From: Oceanicaulis sp. BBD 1991-10 | Lineage (GTDB): Bacteria > Pseudomonadota > Alphaproteobacteria > Caulobacterales > Maricaulaceae | Direction: 5' to 3' | DNA: 64,000 nucleotides | Assembly: GCA_001657295.1 (NCBI GenBank) | Contig: LYSW01000023.1 | Location: 1 to 64,000, forward strand | Shown here: piece after piece, positions 40,344-49,230 of the stretch | Position numbering within the stretch: the first letter of the stretch is position 1 | Layout of the letters: the number at the start of each line of letters is the position of its first letter | The notes under the pieces: model-generated | Told to the model about the DNA's origin: nothing | The model's database searches: none | What the model saw: the letters and a program-made list of their open reading frames with translations, nothing else | Program-made: the position numbers and the translations under genes

Positions 40344-41876
40344 ATGGTTCAGCCCTTGAAGGGCGGCGCGCCGGAGCCTCGCAAAGTCGTCGTGGTCGGC
40401 GGCGGCACCGCCGGGTGGATGGCGGCGGCGGCGCTGGTGAAATTCCTCGGCCCGGTGGTCGAGGTCACGCTAGTGGAGTCCGACGCCATTGGGATTGTCG
40501 GCGTCGGCGAAGCCACCATTCCCCAGATACGGCATCTGAACCGCGCCTTGGACATTGATGAGCGCGACTTCGTCGCGAACACGAACGGCTCGTTCAAGCT
40601 GGGGATCGAATTCATCAACTGGCGCCGGCTCGGGCACAGCTATCTGCACAATTTCGGGGAGATCGGCCTGGCGGTGAACCAGACTCATTTCCACCACCAT
40701 CTGTTTCGCGCCAAAGCCCAGGGGCTCAGCGGCGATCTCTGGGATTACTGCGTCAACACCCAGGCCGCCCGCGCCGGCAAGTTCGCGCCCCTGGAGCGCC
40801 TGGCCTCCTCACCGCTCTCCGGCGTGGCCTACGCCTATCATTTCGACGCGGCGCTCTACGGCAAATTCCTGCGCGCCTATGCGGAAAGCCATGGCGCGAC
40901 ACGCATCGAAGGCAAAATCATCGAAGTGGTGCAGGACCCGGAGACCGGCGATGTCGAGCGCGTGCGCCTGGAGAATGGCCGCGAGGTCGCCGGCGAGATC
41001 TTCATCGACTGCTCGGGCTTCCGGGCGCTGTTGATCGAGCAAGCGCTTCAGACCGGATATGAAGACTGGTCCGGCTGGCTGAGATGCGACAGCGCGCTGG
41101 CCGTACCCAGCAAGAATGTGCGCCCGCCGCGCCCCTTCACCCAGTCGATCGCGCATGACGCCGGCTGGCAGTGGCGCATTCCGCTGCAACACCGCACCGG
41201 CAATGGTCACGTCTTTTCCAGCCGCTATGTCGATGTCGACGACGCCCGGGACACCCTGCTCGCCAATCTGGAAGGCGAGCCCTTGGCCGAGCCGCGCCTC
41301 ATCAAGTTCACGACCGGCCGGCGCAAGAAATTCTGGAATCGGAATGTCGTCGCGCTCGGCCTCGCCAGCGGCTTTCTTGAGCCGTTGGAATCCACCTCGA
41401 TCCACCTGGTTCAATCCGGGATCAGCCGCTTCATCCAATTCTTCCCGGCCCGGCCGATCGCAGCGCCGGAGCGCGATGAGTATAATCGCCAGATGACGCT
41501 GGAGTTCGAGCGCATTCGTGACTTCCTGATCCTGCACTACCACGCCAATGAGCGCGACGATTCGCGGTTCTGGATCGATGTGCGCGAGATGGAGATTCCC
41601 GACACGCTCGCCCACAAAATGGCGATGTTCAGGGCCTCGGGCCGCATCTATCGCGAGCAGGAAGACCTGTTCACCGATTCAAGCTGGCTGCAGGTCATGT
41701 ATGGGCAGGGCATCGAGCCGCGGGCCTGGCACCCGATGGCGGACAAGCTGAACGAAACCGAGCTCCATGACATGCTGGAGAATATTCGCCGCATCGTCGC
41801 CGGCGCCGCCGCCAAGCTGCCCAGCCATGCCGACTTCATTGCGCAATGCTGCGCCGCGCCGGACGCCGCGCAATAG
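40344..41876 (+). CDS. flavin-dependent tryptophan halogenase family protein 1
   Basis: VVVGGGTAGWMAAAAL (FAD site), GSFKLGIEFINW (catalytic Lys region), GWQWRIPLQHR (WxWxIP), PLESTSIHLVQ. Confidence 0.93.
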   Translation: MVQPLKGGAPEPRKVVVVGGGTAGWMAAAALVKFLGPVVEVTLVESDAIGIVGVGEATIPQIRHLNRALDIDERDFVANTNGSFKLGIEFINWRRLGHSYLHNFGEIGLAVNQTHFHHHLFRAKAQGLSGDLWDYCVNTQAARAGKFAPLERLASSPLSGVAYAYHFDAALYGKFLRAYAESHGATRIEGKIIEVVQDPETGDVERVRLENGREVAGEIFIDCSGFRALLIEQALQTGYEDWSGWLRCDSALAVPSKNVRPPRPFTQSIAHDAGWQWRIPLQHRTGNGHVFSSRYVDVDDARDTLLANLEGEPLAEPRLIKFTTGRRKKFWNRNVVALGLASGFLEPLESTSIHLVQSGISRFIQFFPARPIAAPERDEYNRQMTLEFERIRDFLILHYHANERDDSRFWIDVREMEIPDTLAHKMAMFRASGRIYREQEDLFTDSSWLQVMYGQGIEPRAWHPMADKLNETELHDMLENIRRIVAGAAAKLPSHADFIAQCCAAPDAAQ

Positions 41877-41879
41877 CGC

Positions 41880-43391
41880 TCAGGCGGCGACTTTCACCGA
41901 AGCGACCTGCTCCAGCGCGGTGCGATGGTCGGGGGCGCGTTCGGCCACCTCATGGGTGATGCGTTTCAGGCCGGCCAGGCGCTCGCGCCAGGGCTGCTCG
42001 CGCTTGTCGACGATCGGATCATAGGCTTCCGGCTCCACGCCCTGACCCGCCAGGACCGCCAGCCAGCTGGCGTTCGGAAACAACTCGTGTCCGAACGCCA
42101 CGAGCCGGCCGCGATTTTCATACTGGTCGATGCGATACTGCAGCGAGTCCGGGATCGCCATGGTCCGGCAATACTCCCAGAGCGCGCCATCGCGCGCCGT
42201 CGCGCGATAGTGCAGCGCCAGGAAATCCCGGATGTGCTCGTATTCTTCTTCGGTCAGGCGATTGAACTCGCGCCGCGCCAGCTCATTGCCGGTCTTGTCC
42301 GGGAAGAGCGCGATCAGACGCATGACGGCGGTCTGAATGAGGTGGATGGAGGTGGATTCCAGCGGTTCCATGAAGCCGGCCGCCAAGCCCACCGCAACGC
42401 AGTTCTTGTTCCAGAATTTCTTGCGCCGCCCGGTCACGAAACGCAGCACGCGGGGATCGGCCATCGCTTCGCCGTCCAGATTGGCCAACAGCTTGTCCGT
42501 CGCCTCGTCTTCGGAAATGTACTCGCTGCAATGCACATAGCCATTGCCGATGCGATGCTGCAGCGGAATGCGCCATTGCCAGCCCGCCTCGCGCGCGGTT
42601 GAGCGGGTATGCGGCGTGAAGTCCCCGCCATGGGCGCACGGCACGGCGATCGCCCGGTCACACGGCAGCCATGGGCGCCAGTCGTGATAGCCGGTCTTCA
42701 GCGCGCCCTCGATCAGCACGCCGCGAAAACCGGTGCAGTCGACGAAGAAATCGCCGTCCACCTGGCGGCCGTCATCGAGAATCAATCCGGCGATATCGCC
42801 GGTTTCGCCATGAAGCCGGGCTTCGGCGATTTTGCCTTCCAGCCGTGTGACGCCGCGCTCTTGCGCATAGCGCCGCAGGAATTGGCCATAGAGCACGGCG
42901 TCGAAATGATAAGCGTAGTCATGGGTTGATTGAACCATGCGCTTGTCGCCGGAAGGCGGCGCGAACTTGCCCCGCTTGGCGAGCGCCCAGGCCAACGAAT
43001 AGTCCTGGATCGGGGTGTCGTCGCCCTCGGCGCGCGCCTTCAGCCAATACTGGTGCAGGGGCACCGTATCGAAATCACGCCCGAAATGGCCAAACTGGTG
43101 GAAATAGCGCGTATCCGGGGCGCGCCAGTCAATGAACTCGATGCCCAGCTTGAAGCTGCCCTTGGTCTCGCGCAGAAACTCCGCTTCCGAAACACCCAGG
43201 ATCTGATTGAAGATCTTGATGGGCGGAATGGTCGCCTCACCGACCCCGACAATGCCGATCGCTTCGGATTCAACCAGCGTGATCTCACACCCGCGCGGCG
43301 CCGCATTCGCCAGCGCTGCGGCGGCCATCCAACCCGCCGATCCGCCGCCCGCCACAACGATGCGCAGCGGTTGATTGTCCTTAGCCATCAC
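41880..43391 (-). CDS. flavin-dependent tryptophan halogenase family protein 2
   Basis: VVAGGGSAGWMAAAALANA, GSFKLGIEFIDW, GWQWRIPLQHR, PLESTSIHLIQ. Confidence 0.93.
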   Translation of the reverse strand: MMAKDNQPLRIVVAGGGSAGWMAAAALANAAPRGCEITLVESEAIGIVGVGEATIPPIKIFNQILGVSEAEFLRETKGSFKLGIEFIDWRAPDTRYFHQFGHFGRDFDTVPLHQYWLKARAEGDDTPIQDYSLAWALAKRGKFAPPSGDKRMVQSTHDYAYHFDAVLYGQFLRRYAQERGVTRLEGKIAEARLHGETGDIAGLILDDGRQVDGDFFVDCTGFRGVLIEGALKTGYHDWRPWLPCDRAIAVPCAHGGDFTPHTRSTAREAGWQWRIPLQHRIGNGYVHCSEYISEDEATDKLLANLDGEAMADPRVLRFVTGRRKKFWNKNCVAVGLAAGFMEPLESTSIHLIQTAVMRLIALFPDKTGNELARREFNRLTEEEYEHIRDFLALHYRATARDGALWEYCRTMAIPDSLQYRIDQYENRGRLVAFGHELFPNASWLAVLAGQGVEPEAYDPIVDKREQPWRERLAGLKRITHEVAERAPDHRTALEQVASVKVAA

Positions 43392-43534
43392 CTCGCCCTT
43401 CCCTCAATGACGCACAGGCAGTGTAAGTCGGGCGCCATTGAATTGAAATGTCGCGCATGTCCGTCACCGGGCCGCATTTTGCCGCCGCGCTTGCGGCCGC
43501 CCGCCCTCTGACACGCCCCTTGGGCGAGGCGCAT

Positions 43535-44461
43535 TCAGGCCGGAAAGGGGAATCGTCCGCCGGTGATCGTCTCCACATGGCGGCGGAAGACCGCGTCCGA
43601 GCCTTCAAGACGGGCGCCGAGGAAGCTGTGGAAATGCTCGGCGTTGGAAAAGACCTGGTCGCGCTGGAACGCCGTCGGCCTCAAATAATGCAGGAAGATG
43701 ACCGCCTCCAACTCCGCAGGATACTGCGCGTCGGCCCTGTGGTCGTTGGGGTAGTTGTACCGCATCGGCAAGGCGTGGGTCTTAATCCCGGCCTTCAAGC
43801 AGGCCAGCGCGAGGGAGACCTGCGGCGCGAAATACGGTTTCACGAAATCTGAGATCGCGTCGCTGATGGGTTTTTGCGCGCGGTAAAGCGCGTCCATGAC
43901 GTCCGGCGGACCCATCACCACGCCGTAATTGACGTAGAACGGCGATTGCGGCGGCGTATCGGGCGGCGTCAGGACGTATCGATGAGGCAAGTCGGTGACG
44001 GGCGCGCCGAGCACCCGGCGCCCGAGTTCGGCCCAATCCTCCTCCGGGCTTCCCCTGCGGCCGGGCGTGGGAAAATGCTGATGCGCGATGACGCCGCCGA
44101 GGGCAGACTCCGCGATCAGGCGGCCGGCCCAATCGTCCATTGGGCGAATCTGGGCGACGTCTGCGTCGCACAGCACCACCAGGTCGCAATCGGGGCGGAC
44201 CACCTCGTATCGCCGCCAGTGCTGACCGAGATAATGCGCTTTCTCATGCGCCGTCTCATTGTAGACCCATTCAACTTCAACGCGCTCGAAACTGTGTTTC
44301 CAGCGCTCGGGAATCTCCGGCTGCGGCGGATCGCCGAATACGGCCACCAGGCGCGCGTCCCTATACGGCCCGCCAAGCGCGTCCAGAGAGGCGCGAAAGA
44401 ATGCGACCTGAGCGCAGAACCCGTCCGTCAGGCTGGCCGGGATAATGTAATCGAGTTTCAT
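43535..44461 (-). CDS. glycosyltransferase-like protein (nucleotide-diphospho-sugar transferase fold)
   Basis: MKLDYIIPASLTDGFCAQVAFFRASLDALGG...CDLVVLCDADVAQI; DxD-like motif. Confidence 0.55.
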   Translation of the reverse strand: MKLDYIIPASLTDGFCAQVAFFRASLDALGGPYRDARLVAVFGDPPQPEIPERWKHSFERVEVEWVYNETAHEKAHYLGQHWRRYEVVRPDCDLVVLCDADVAQIRPMDDWAGRLIAESALGGVIAHQHFPTPGRRGSPEEDWAELGRRVLGAPVTDLPHRYVLTPPDTPPQSPFYVNYGVVMGPPDVMDALYRAQKPISDAISDFVKPYFAPQVSLALACLKAGIKTHALPMRYNYPNDHRADAQYPAELEAVIFLHYLRPTAFQRDQVFSNAEHFHSFLGARLEGSDAVFRRHVETITGGRFPFPA

Positions 44462-44523
44462 CAGCCCTAGGATTCGGCCTATGACAATGGGACAATAAAA
44501 GCGAATGTTATCAGCCGTAGAGC

Positions 44524-45819
44524 GTGGGGCAATCATTGGCGAGCAAGGGCCGGATTTCAGATTTCGCAGCTCATGGCGGCGCATCTTTATTCTCCGCGCC
44601 GCGGCACGTGAACCGGCCGATCACAGCGCCGCGCGCAGCCTATGACCGTTATTTCGATACGGCCTGGGACAGAGCCTGGTTCTCGAACGGCGGTCCTTTG
44701 GTGTCGGAGTTCGAAAAGCGGCTGAGCGCGTATCTCGAGGTCGAACACGCGGTGGTGGTGTGCAACGCCACGCTCGGTCTCAGCCTGCTGATCCAGGCGT
44801 TGGAGCTCACGGGCGAAGTGATCCTTCCGTCCTACACCTTCATCTCGAGCGCCAACGTGCTGAAAGCGGCGGGCGTCAAACCGGTGCACTGCGACATTCG
44901 AAGCGCCGACATGAATATCGACCCGGAAGCCTGCGCGGCGCTGATCACGCCGCGCACCTCGGCGGTGGTCGCGACCCATATCTGGGGCGCGCCCTGCGAC
45001 ACCAGCGCGCTCCAGGCGATATGCGACGACGCGGGGATCGCCCTGGTCTATGACGCGGCCCATGCTTTCGGCGTCCGCCACCAGGGCCGCCCTATCGGAG
45101 GCTTCGGCCGTGCGGAGGTTTTCAGCCTGCACGCCACAAAAGTCCTGCAGGCGTTCGAAGGCGGGGTCGTCACAACCGATGACGGCGCCCTCGCCGATCG
45201 GCTCAGGCTGCTCCGAAATTTCGGCTTTTCAGGCGTCGACCGCGTCGAGATCGCCGGCGTGAATGCGAAGATGTCCGAATCCCACGCGGCGATGGGCCTG
45301 GCCAATCTGGACATGATCGGAGAGACGCTGGCCGCCAATCGTCGCCGTCACGAGCTATATGCCGACGAACTTGCTGGAATCGCAGGCCTTCGGTTTCACC
45401 AGCCCGCGCCCGGCGCGTCCTCCAATCACCATTACGCGGTGGCTGAAATCGACGCCGACATCTTCGGGCTCGATCGCGACGGCGTGGTCGATCTGTTGTT
45501 CGCCGAAAACGTCCTTGCGCGCCGCTATTTTTACCCCGGCGGGCACCGCAGCATTCCGCATCTGCCTGAATCCGGCGCGCCGGCCGCGCTGCCGGTCACA
45601 GAGATGGTTTGCGAGCGGGTTCTGGTTCTGCCGGCCGGCGCAGCGATCGCTCTGGAGGATGTGCGCGCGATTTGCGGCCTGATCCGGTCTATCGCTGCGC
45701 ATGCTCCAGAGCTTGCGGCGCGGCTGTCTGACACGGGCGCGTCCAGGCGCCGTTCGGCCAGGCCGGATCAGGTCGCCCCGCCCGGCTTCTCAAAACCGCG
45801 GACCGGGAGCAAGCCATGA
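44524..45819 (+). CDS. DegT/DnrJ/EryC1/StrS family aminotransferase
   Basis: NGGPLVSEFEKRLSAYLEVEHAVVVCNATLGLSLLIQALELTGEVILPSYTFISSANVL...FSLHATKVLQAFEGGVVTT (PLP Lys). Start uncertain. Confidence 0.92.
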   Translation: MGQSLASKGRISDFAAHGGASLFSAPRHVNRPITAPRAAYDRYFDTAWDRAWFSNGGPLVSEFEKRLSAYLEVEHAVVVCNATLGLSLLIQALELTGEVILPSYTFISSANVLKAAGVKPVHCDIRSADMNIDPEACAALITPRTSAVVATHIWGAPCDTSALQAICDDAGIALVYDAAHAFGVRHQGRPIGGFGRAEVFSLHATKVLQAFEGGVVTTDDGALADRLRLLRNFGFSGVDRVEIAGVNAKMSESHAAMGLANLDMIGETLAANRRRHELYADELAGIAGLRFHQPAPGASSNHHYAVAEIDADIFGLDRDGVVDLLFAENVLARRYFYPGGHRSIPHLPESGAPAALPVTEMVCERVLVLPAGAAIALEDVRAICGLIRSIAAHAPELAARLSDTGASRRRSARPDQVAPPGFSKPRTGSKP

Positions 45820-45886
45820 CCGCTCGCCGACACGCCCTGAACGGCCAGGCTTCGCCGTCGGCCGGCGGCCGGCGCTCCGAAGGCGC

Positions 45887-46540
45887 ATGGCGATGAAACC
45901 CGTGGTGATATTGGGCGCGGGCGAACACGCCGTCGTGGTCATCGACATCCTGCGCGCCATGGGCGGGTTTGAGATCGTCGGCTGCCTCGCCGACAAGGCC
46001 GGCCCGGGCGATCACGCCTATGGCGTGCCGGTGATCGGCGGCATGGATCGCATCGAGCATCTGGTTCAGGACGGCTACGCGGCCGCCATCGGCTGCGGCG
46101 GCTGGGTGGACAACGCGCCGCGGGCGAAAATCTACCAACGGGCGGCGACGGCCGGCGTGGAGATCGTGACCGCCATCCATCCGCGCGCATATATCGCGCC
46201 GGACGTTTCGATCGGCGAAGGCTCGGTGGTGTGCGCCGGCGCGCATCTGGGCGTCTGCGCCTCGGTCGGCCGCAATACGATCATCCATTGCGAAGCCCTG
46301 GTTGGCCATTTGTCCCGTATCGGGGACCATGTCCTGATCTCAGGCGGCGCTGTGGTGGGCGCGGATGTGGACATCGAAAACGAGGCCACCGTCGCGATTG
46401 GCGCGACGGTGGCCTCTCGTGTGCGCATCGGAGAGCGGGCGATCATCAGCGCTGGCTCGTCCGCCGATCGCGACGTCCCGTCGAGGTCACGAGTCAGAGG
46501 CGTTCCAGCCCGGCTGCGCGGGCGAAAGCCCGCGCCCTGA
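45887..46540 (+). CDS. NeuD/PglD-like sugar O-/N-acyltransferase
   Basis: MAMKPVVILGAGEHAVVVIDILRAMGGFEIVGCLAD...left-handed beta-helix hexapeptides (VSIGEGSVVCAGAHLGVCASVGRNTIIHCEALVGHLSRIGDHVLI). Confidence 0.88.
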   Translation: MAMKPVVILGAGEHAVVVIDILRAMGGFEIVGCLADKAGPGDHAYGVPVIGGMDRIEHLVQDGYAAAIGCGGWVDNAPRAKIYQRAATAGVEIVTAIHPRAYIAPDVSIGEGSVVCAGAHLGVCASVGRNTIIHCEALVGHLSRIGDHVLISGGAVVGADVDIENEATVAIGATVASRVRIGERAIISAGSSADRDVPSRSRVRGVPARLRGRKPAP

Positions 46541-46560
46541 CCACCCCGGATCCGGCCCTG

Positions 46561-47460
46561 TTACGGGATGCAGGAGAGCATGCCGTTGCTGTCGGAGCGA
46601 ATCCCGTTTGTGCAATCGGACAGATCCGGGAAGTAGACATTCCCGGACTGGTCGATGCGGAATTTATTGCCCCCGCCGGAAAGGTTGACGCCGAAATTAC
46701 CGGCGCCTTCACCCGCGCCGGTCTCGAAATTCTGGATCAGCCAGGCCGTCCCGGCCGTGGTCTGTTCCATAACCATCATCTGGCGCGCCGATCCGTCGCT
46801 GCGCATGTGCATATTGCCCAGAGGACTGTCGGTGCCGACGCCGATATTGCCATTGGCGGCGATGACGAGCGCGTCGCTCGGCGCGCCCGGCTTGATCTTG
46901 AACGGGAGCCGGCTGCCATTGGTCGCGTCGCGAATGAAGAAGTTCGCCTCATTGCCGGCGACGTCCCAGATTTGCGGCGTGAAACCGGAGGATCCGTCCT
47001 GATCCAGACGAAGAGTCGGCGTGTTGCCGTCTAGAACATGCAGCTGCACGACCGGCGTCGAGGTGCCGAGACCAATCCGGCCGCCGTCATCGACGTACAG
47101 CGAATTGGTCGGCGCGGAAGCCTCAATATGGAAGATGTTGCGGCCCGCGTCGGAGTCCTGCACGGCGAAGAAGCTGCCGCCGCCATTGTCGCTGGAGTTG
47201 ATGATGATCCGCCAGTCGGTCGTCGGGAATGATGCGGTGTTCGAGGTGTCCTGGAAATGAATCCGCAGATTATTCTCTTTCAGGCGGAGGGTGTCGAAGC
47301 CGAAGCTTTCTCCATTGGCGCAGTCCTGTCCCACGCACAGGCTGCCGTCGACGATCACGTCATCGAGGAAAACCTGGTCTGCGTATGCGGCGCCGGTGAG
47401 GGTCATCGCCGCACCGCCGAGCACAGCAGCCGAGGCGGTCCTTATCCACTTCGCGTCCAT
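46561..47460 (-). CDS. exported protein with phage-tail-spike-like GxGTxxP repeats
   Basis: Signal MDAKWIRTASAAVLGGAAMTLTGAAYADQ; GRIGLGTSTPVVQLHVLDG and GNIGVGTDSPLGNMHMRSDG. Confidence 0.7.
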   Translation of the reverse strand: MDAKWIRTASAAVLGGAAMTLTGAAYADQVFLDDVIVDGSLCVGQDCANGESFGFDTLRLKENNLRIHFQDTSNTASFPTTDWRIIINSSDNGGGSFFAVQDSDAGRNIFHIEASAPTNSLYVDDGGRIGLGTSTPVVQLHVLDGNTPTLRLDQDGSSGFTPQIWDVAGNEANFFIRDATNGSRLPFKIKPGAPSDALVIAANGNIGVGTDSPLGNMHMRSDGSARQMMVMEQTTAGTAWLIQNFETGAGEGAGNFGVNLSGGGNKFRIDQSGNVYFPDLSDCTNGIRSDSNGMLSCIP

Positions 47461-47486
47461 TTTAACTCCCCTTAAAGCCCTATGAA

Positions 47487-47930
47487 TCATCCGCCCTGTC
47501 CAGACGGTTCTTCTTCTTGGTCGAAAATTCGAATTCGGCCATCAACGACGCGGAAATGACCGCTCAGGCTGGCGCCGATGCGGGGCGCTCCCGCATTCGC
47601 AGCACGTCCGTTATCGCTTTGATCGACACGCCGCGCCTGCGGCGCCAGCTGATTTGTGGCCGCTGTCAGATTGAAGCTGTACACCCCGTCAGGGGTCTCG
47701 CCATAATCGGATAATCGCAATGTCGGAGGCGTCCGGCGCCCTTCAGCCCGCGCGTGATAACCCTGTGGTCCTGCGACGGTGAGGGTGTAATTGGTGTACC
47801 GGCCTTCAACGTCAAACCCGATCCGATCCGGGGTCAGCCGCACGGCGGCGTCAATGGCCACTTGCCCCGCGGCCGCTGACGAAACCGCCATCACAGCCCC
47901 TAAGACCAAAGTGAGCAACACCAACCGCAT
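47487..47930 (-). CDS. small secreted hypothetical protein
   Basis: MRLVLLTLVLGAVMAVSSAAAGQVAIDAAVRLTPDRIGFDVEGRYTNYTLTVAGPQGY; within the long ORF 47487-48350. Confidence 0.65.
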   Translation of the reverse strand: MRLVLLTLVLGAVMAVSSAAAGQVAIDAAVRLTPDRIGFDVEGRYTNYTLTVAGPQGYHARAEGRRTPPTLRLSDYGETPDGVYSFNLTAATNQLAPQARRVDQSDNGRAANAGAPRIGASLSGHFRVVDGRIRIFDQEEEPSGQGG

Positions 47931-47985
47931 TTCATCATCCCCAATCGTGGTGTGACTATAAACCAGCTCTTGCGTAAACGCACGC

Positions 47986-49230
47986 TTAATTTCCGCGCCG
48001 CGCAACCTGTAGTGCCCGCGCACGCTGCGCCTCCCCCATGCGCTCCAGCAGCGCATCACGCAGTTCGGCCGCGCCGCCCTCGCCGGCGGCCGCTGCAAAG
48101 GCCAGCTGATCATAGGCCTCCACATAGTCCTGGGGAACACCCAGTCCGCGCACATAGAGCACGCCAAGCCCCAGAGCCGCCGGCGCAAATCCGGCCTCGG
48201 CCGCCTGGCTGTAGAATTCTGCGGCGCGCGCCGGGTCAGCCGGCCGATCAATCCCATTGGCGAAGCGAAAGCCCAACGCATACAGTCCGATAGGGTCGCC
48301 CGCGGCTGCGGCGGCGGCGTCCCTCGCGGCGGCTTGCGGCGAGGGATCAAAGGGTGCGAGGCGAATGCTCCAGGCGGACATCAGCGATTCCGCCAGGTCC
48401 TCGAATCGTTCGCGGCCGGACGAGCCTGCGGCGCGATAGAGGCGAATCGCCTCTGCTTCATCAAGTTCGACGCCAAACCCGTTCTCGTAGAGCACCGCAA
48501 GATTGGTCATCGCCGACGGCAATCCCTGATCGGCCGCCGCGCGGAATAATTCGGCGGCGCGGCCATAATCCTGTTCGACGGCGTCGCCGCGCGCATGGAG
48601 CAGCCCCAGATTATTCAATCCTCGCGCGTCCCCGGCGTCGGCGGCGCGTTCAAACAGCGCCAGCGCGCGCTCGGCGTCCGCATCGGCGCCGCGTCCTTCA
48701 AGATAAAGAACGCCAAGGCTGGTCATGGCGGGCGCGTGACCGGCGTCGGCGGCCCGGGCATACCAATCCGCAGCCGCGGCCAGATCGCCGGACGAGGCCC
48801 GCGCCTCGAGCGCGGCGGCGTAATCGAACGCATGGGACGGGTCCGCATTCAGCCGCGCCGCCCGGCCCAGAAGTCGGAGCGCTTCATTCAAATCCCGAGT
48901 TGCGCCAAGGCCTTCAAAGATCAGCCGCCCGCGCGCATTCAAAGCGCCGGCATGGGTCTCGCCCGCGGCTTCATACCACTGCAACGCCGAAGCGAAATCC
49001 TGGGGCAGCAAGACACCGTCCCGATAGATATCGCCCAGTTCCGCCGCCGCGTCTGAATCGCCGGCCGCGGCTGCGGCGGAGAGGATTTGAAGCGCCCGCC
49101 CGGGATCGCCGGCGATCACCGCCGCCTCAGCGCGCGCCACGGCATCGTCCGCCGGCGCCTGCGCATTCGCTGCGGCGGCGGCGAGGACGATCGCCGGCAA
49201 AAGCGCCAGGCGCGCGCTAGTTTTCAGCAT
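47986..49230 (-). CDS. Sel1-repeat (SLR/TPR-like) exported protein
   Basis: Signal peptide plus repeated DAxAxxxLGxxYxxGxGVxxDxxxAxxxYxxAAxxG units. Confidence 0.92.
   Translation of the reverse strand: MLKTSARLALLPAIVLAAAAANAQAPADDAVARAEAAVIAGDPGRALQILSAAAAAGDSDAAAELGDIYRDGVLLPQDFASALQWYEAAGETHAGALNARGRLIFEGLGATRDLNEALRLLGRAARLNADPSHAFDYAAALEARASSGDLAAAADWYARAADAGHAPAMTSLGVLYLEGRGADADAERALALFERAADAGDARGLNNLGLLHARGDAVEQDYGRAAELFRAAADQGLPSAMTNLAVLYENGFGVELDEAEAIRLYRAAGSSGRERFEDLAESLMSAWSIRLAPFDPSPQAAARDAAAAAAGDPIGLYALGFRFANGIDRPADPARAAEFYSQAAEAGFAPAALGLGVLYVRGLGVPQDYVEAYDQLAFAAAAGEGGAAELRDALLERMGEAQRARALQVARRGN

Noticed and set aside
40344-43391. Classical halogenated natural-product cluster
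   Set aside because: No NRPS, PKS, RiPP precursor, terpene or tryptophan oxidase genes nearby.
46561-47460. Intramolecular-chaperone tail spike
   Set aside because: Has fibre-like repeats but no recognisable peptidase S74 chaperone domain.
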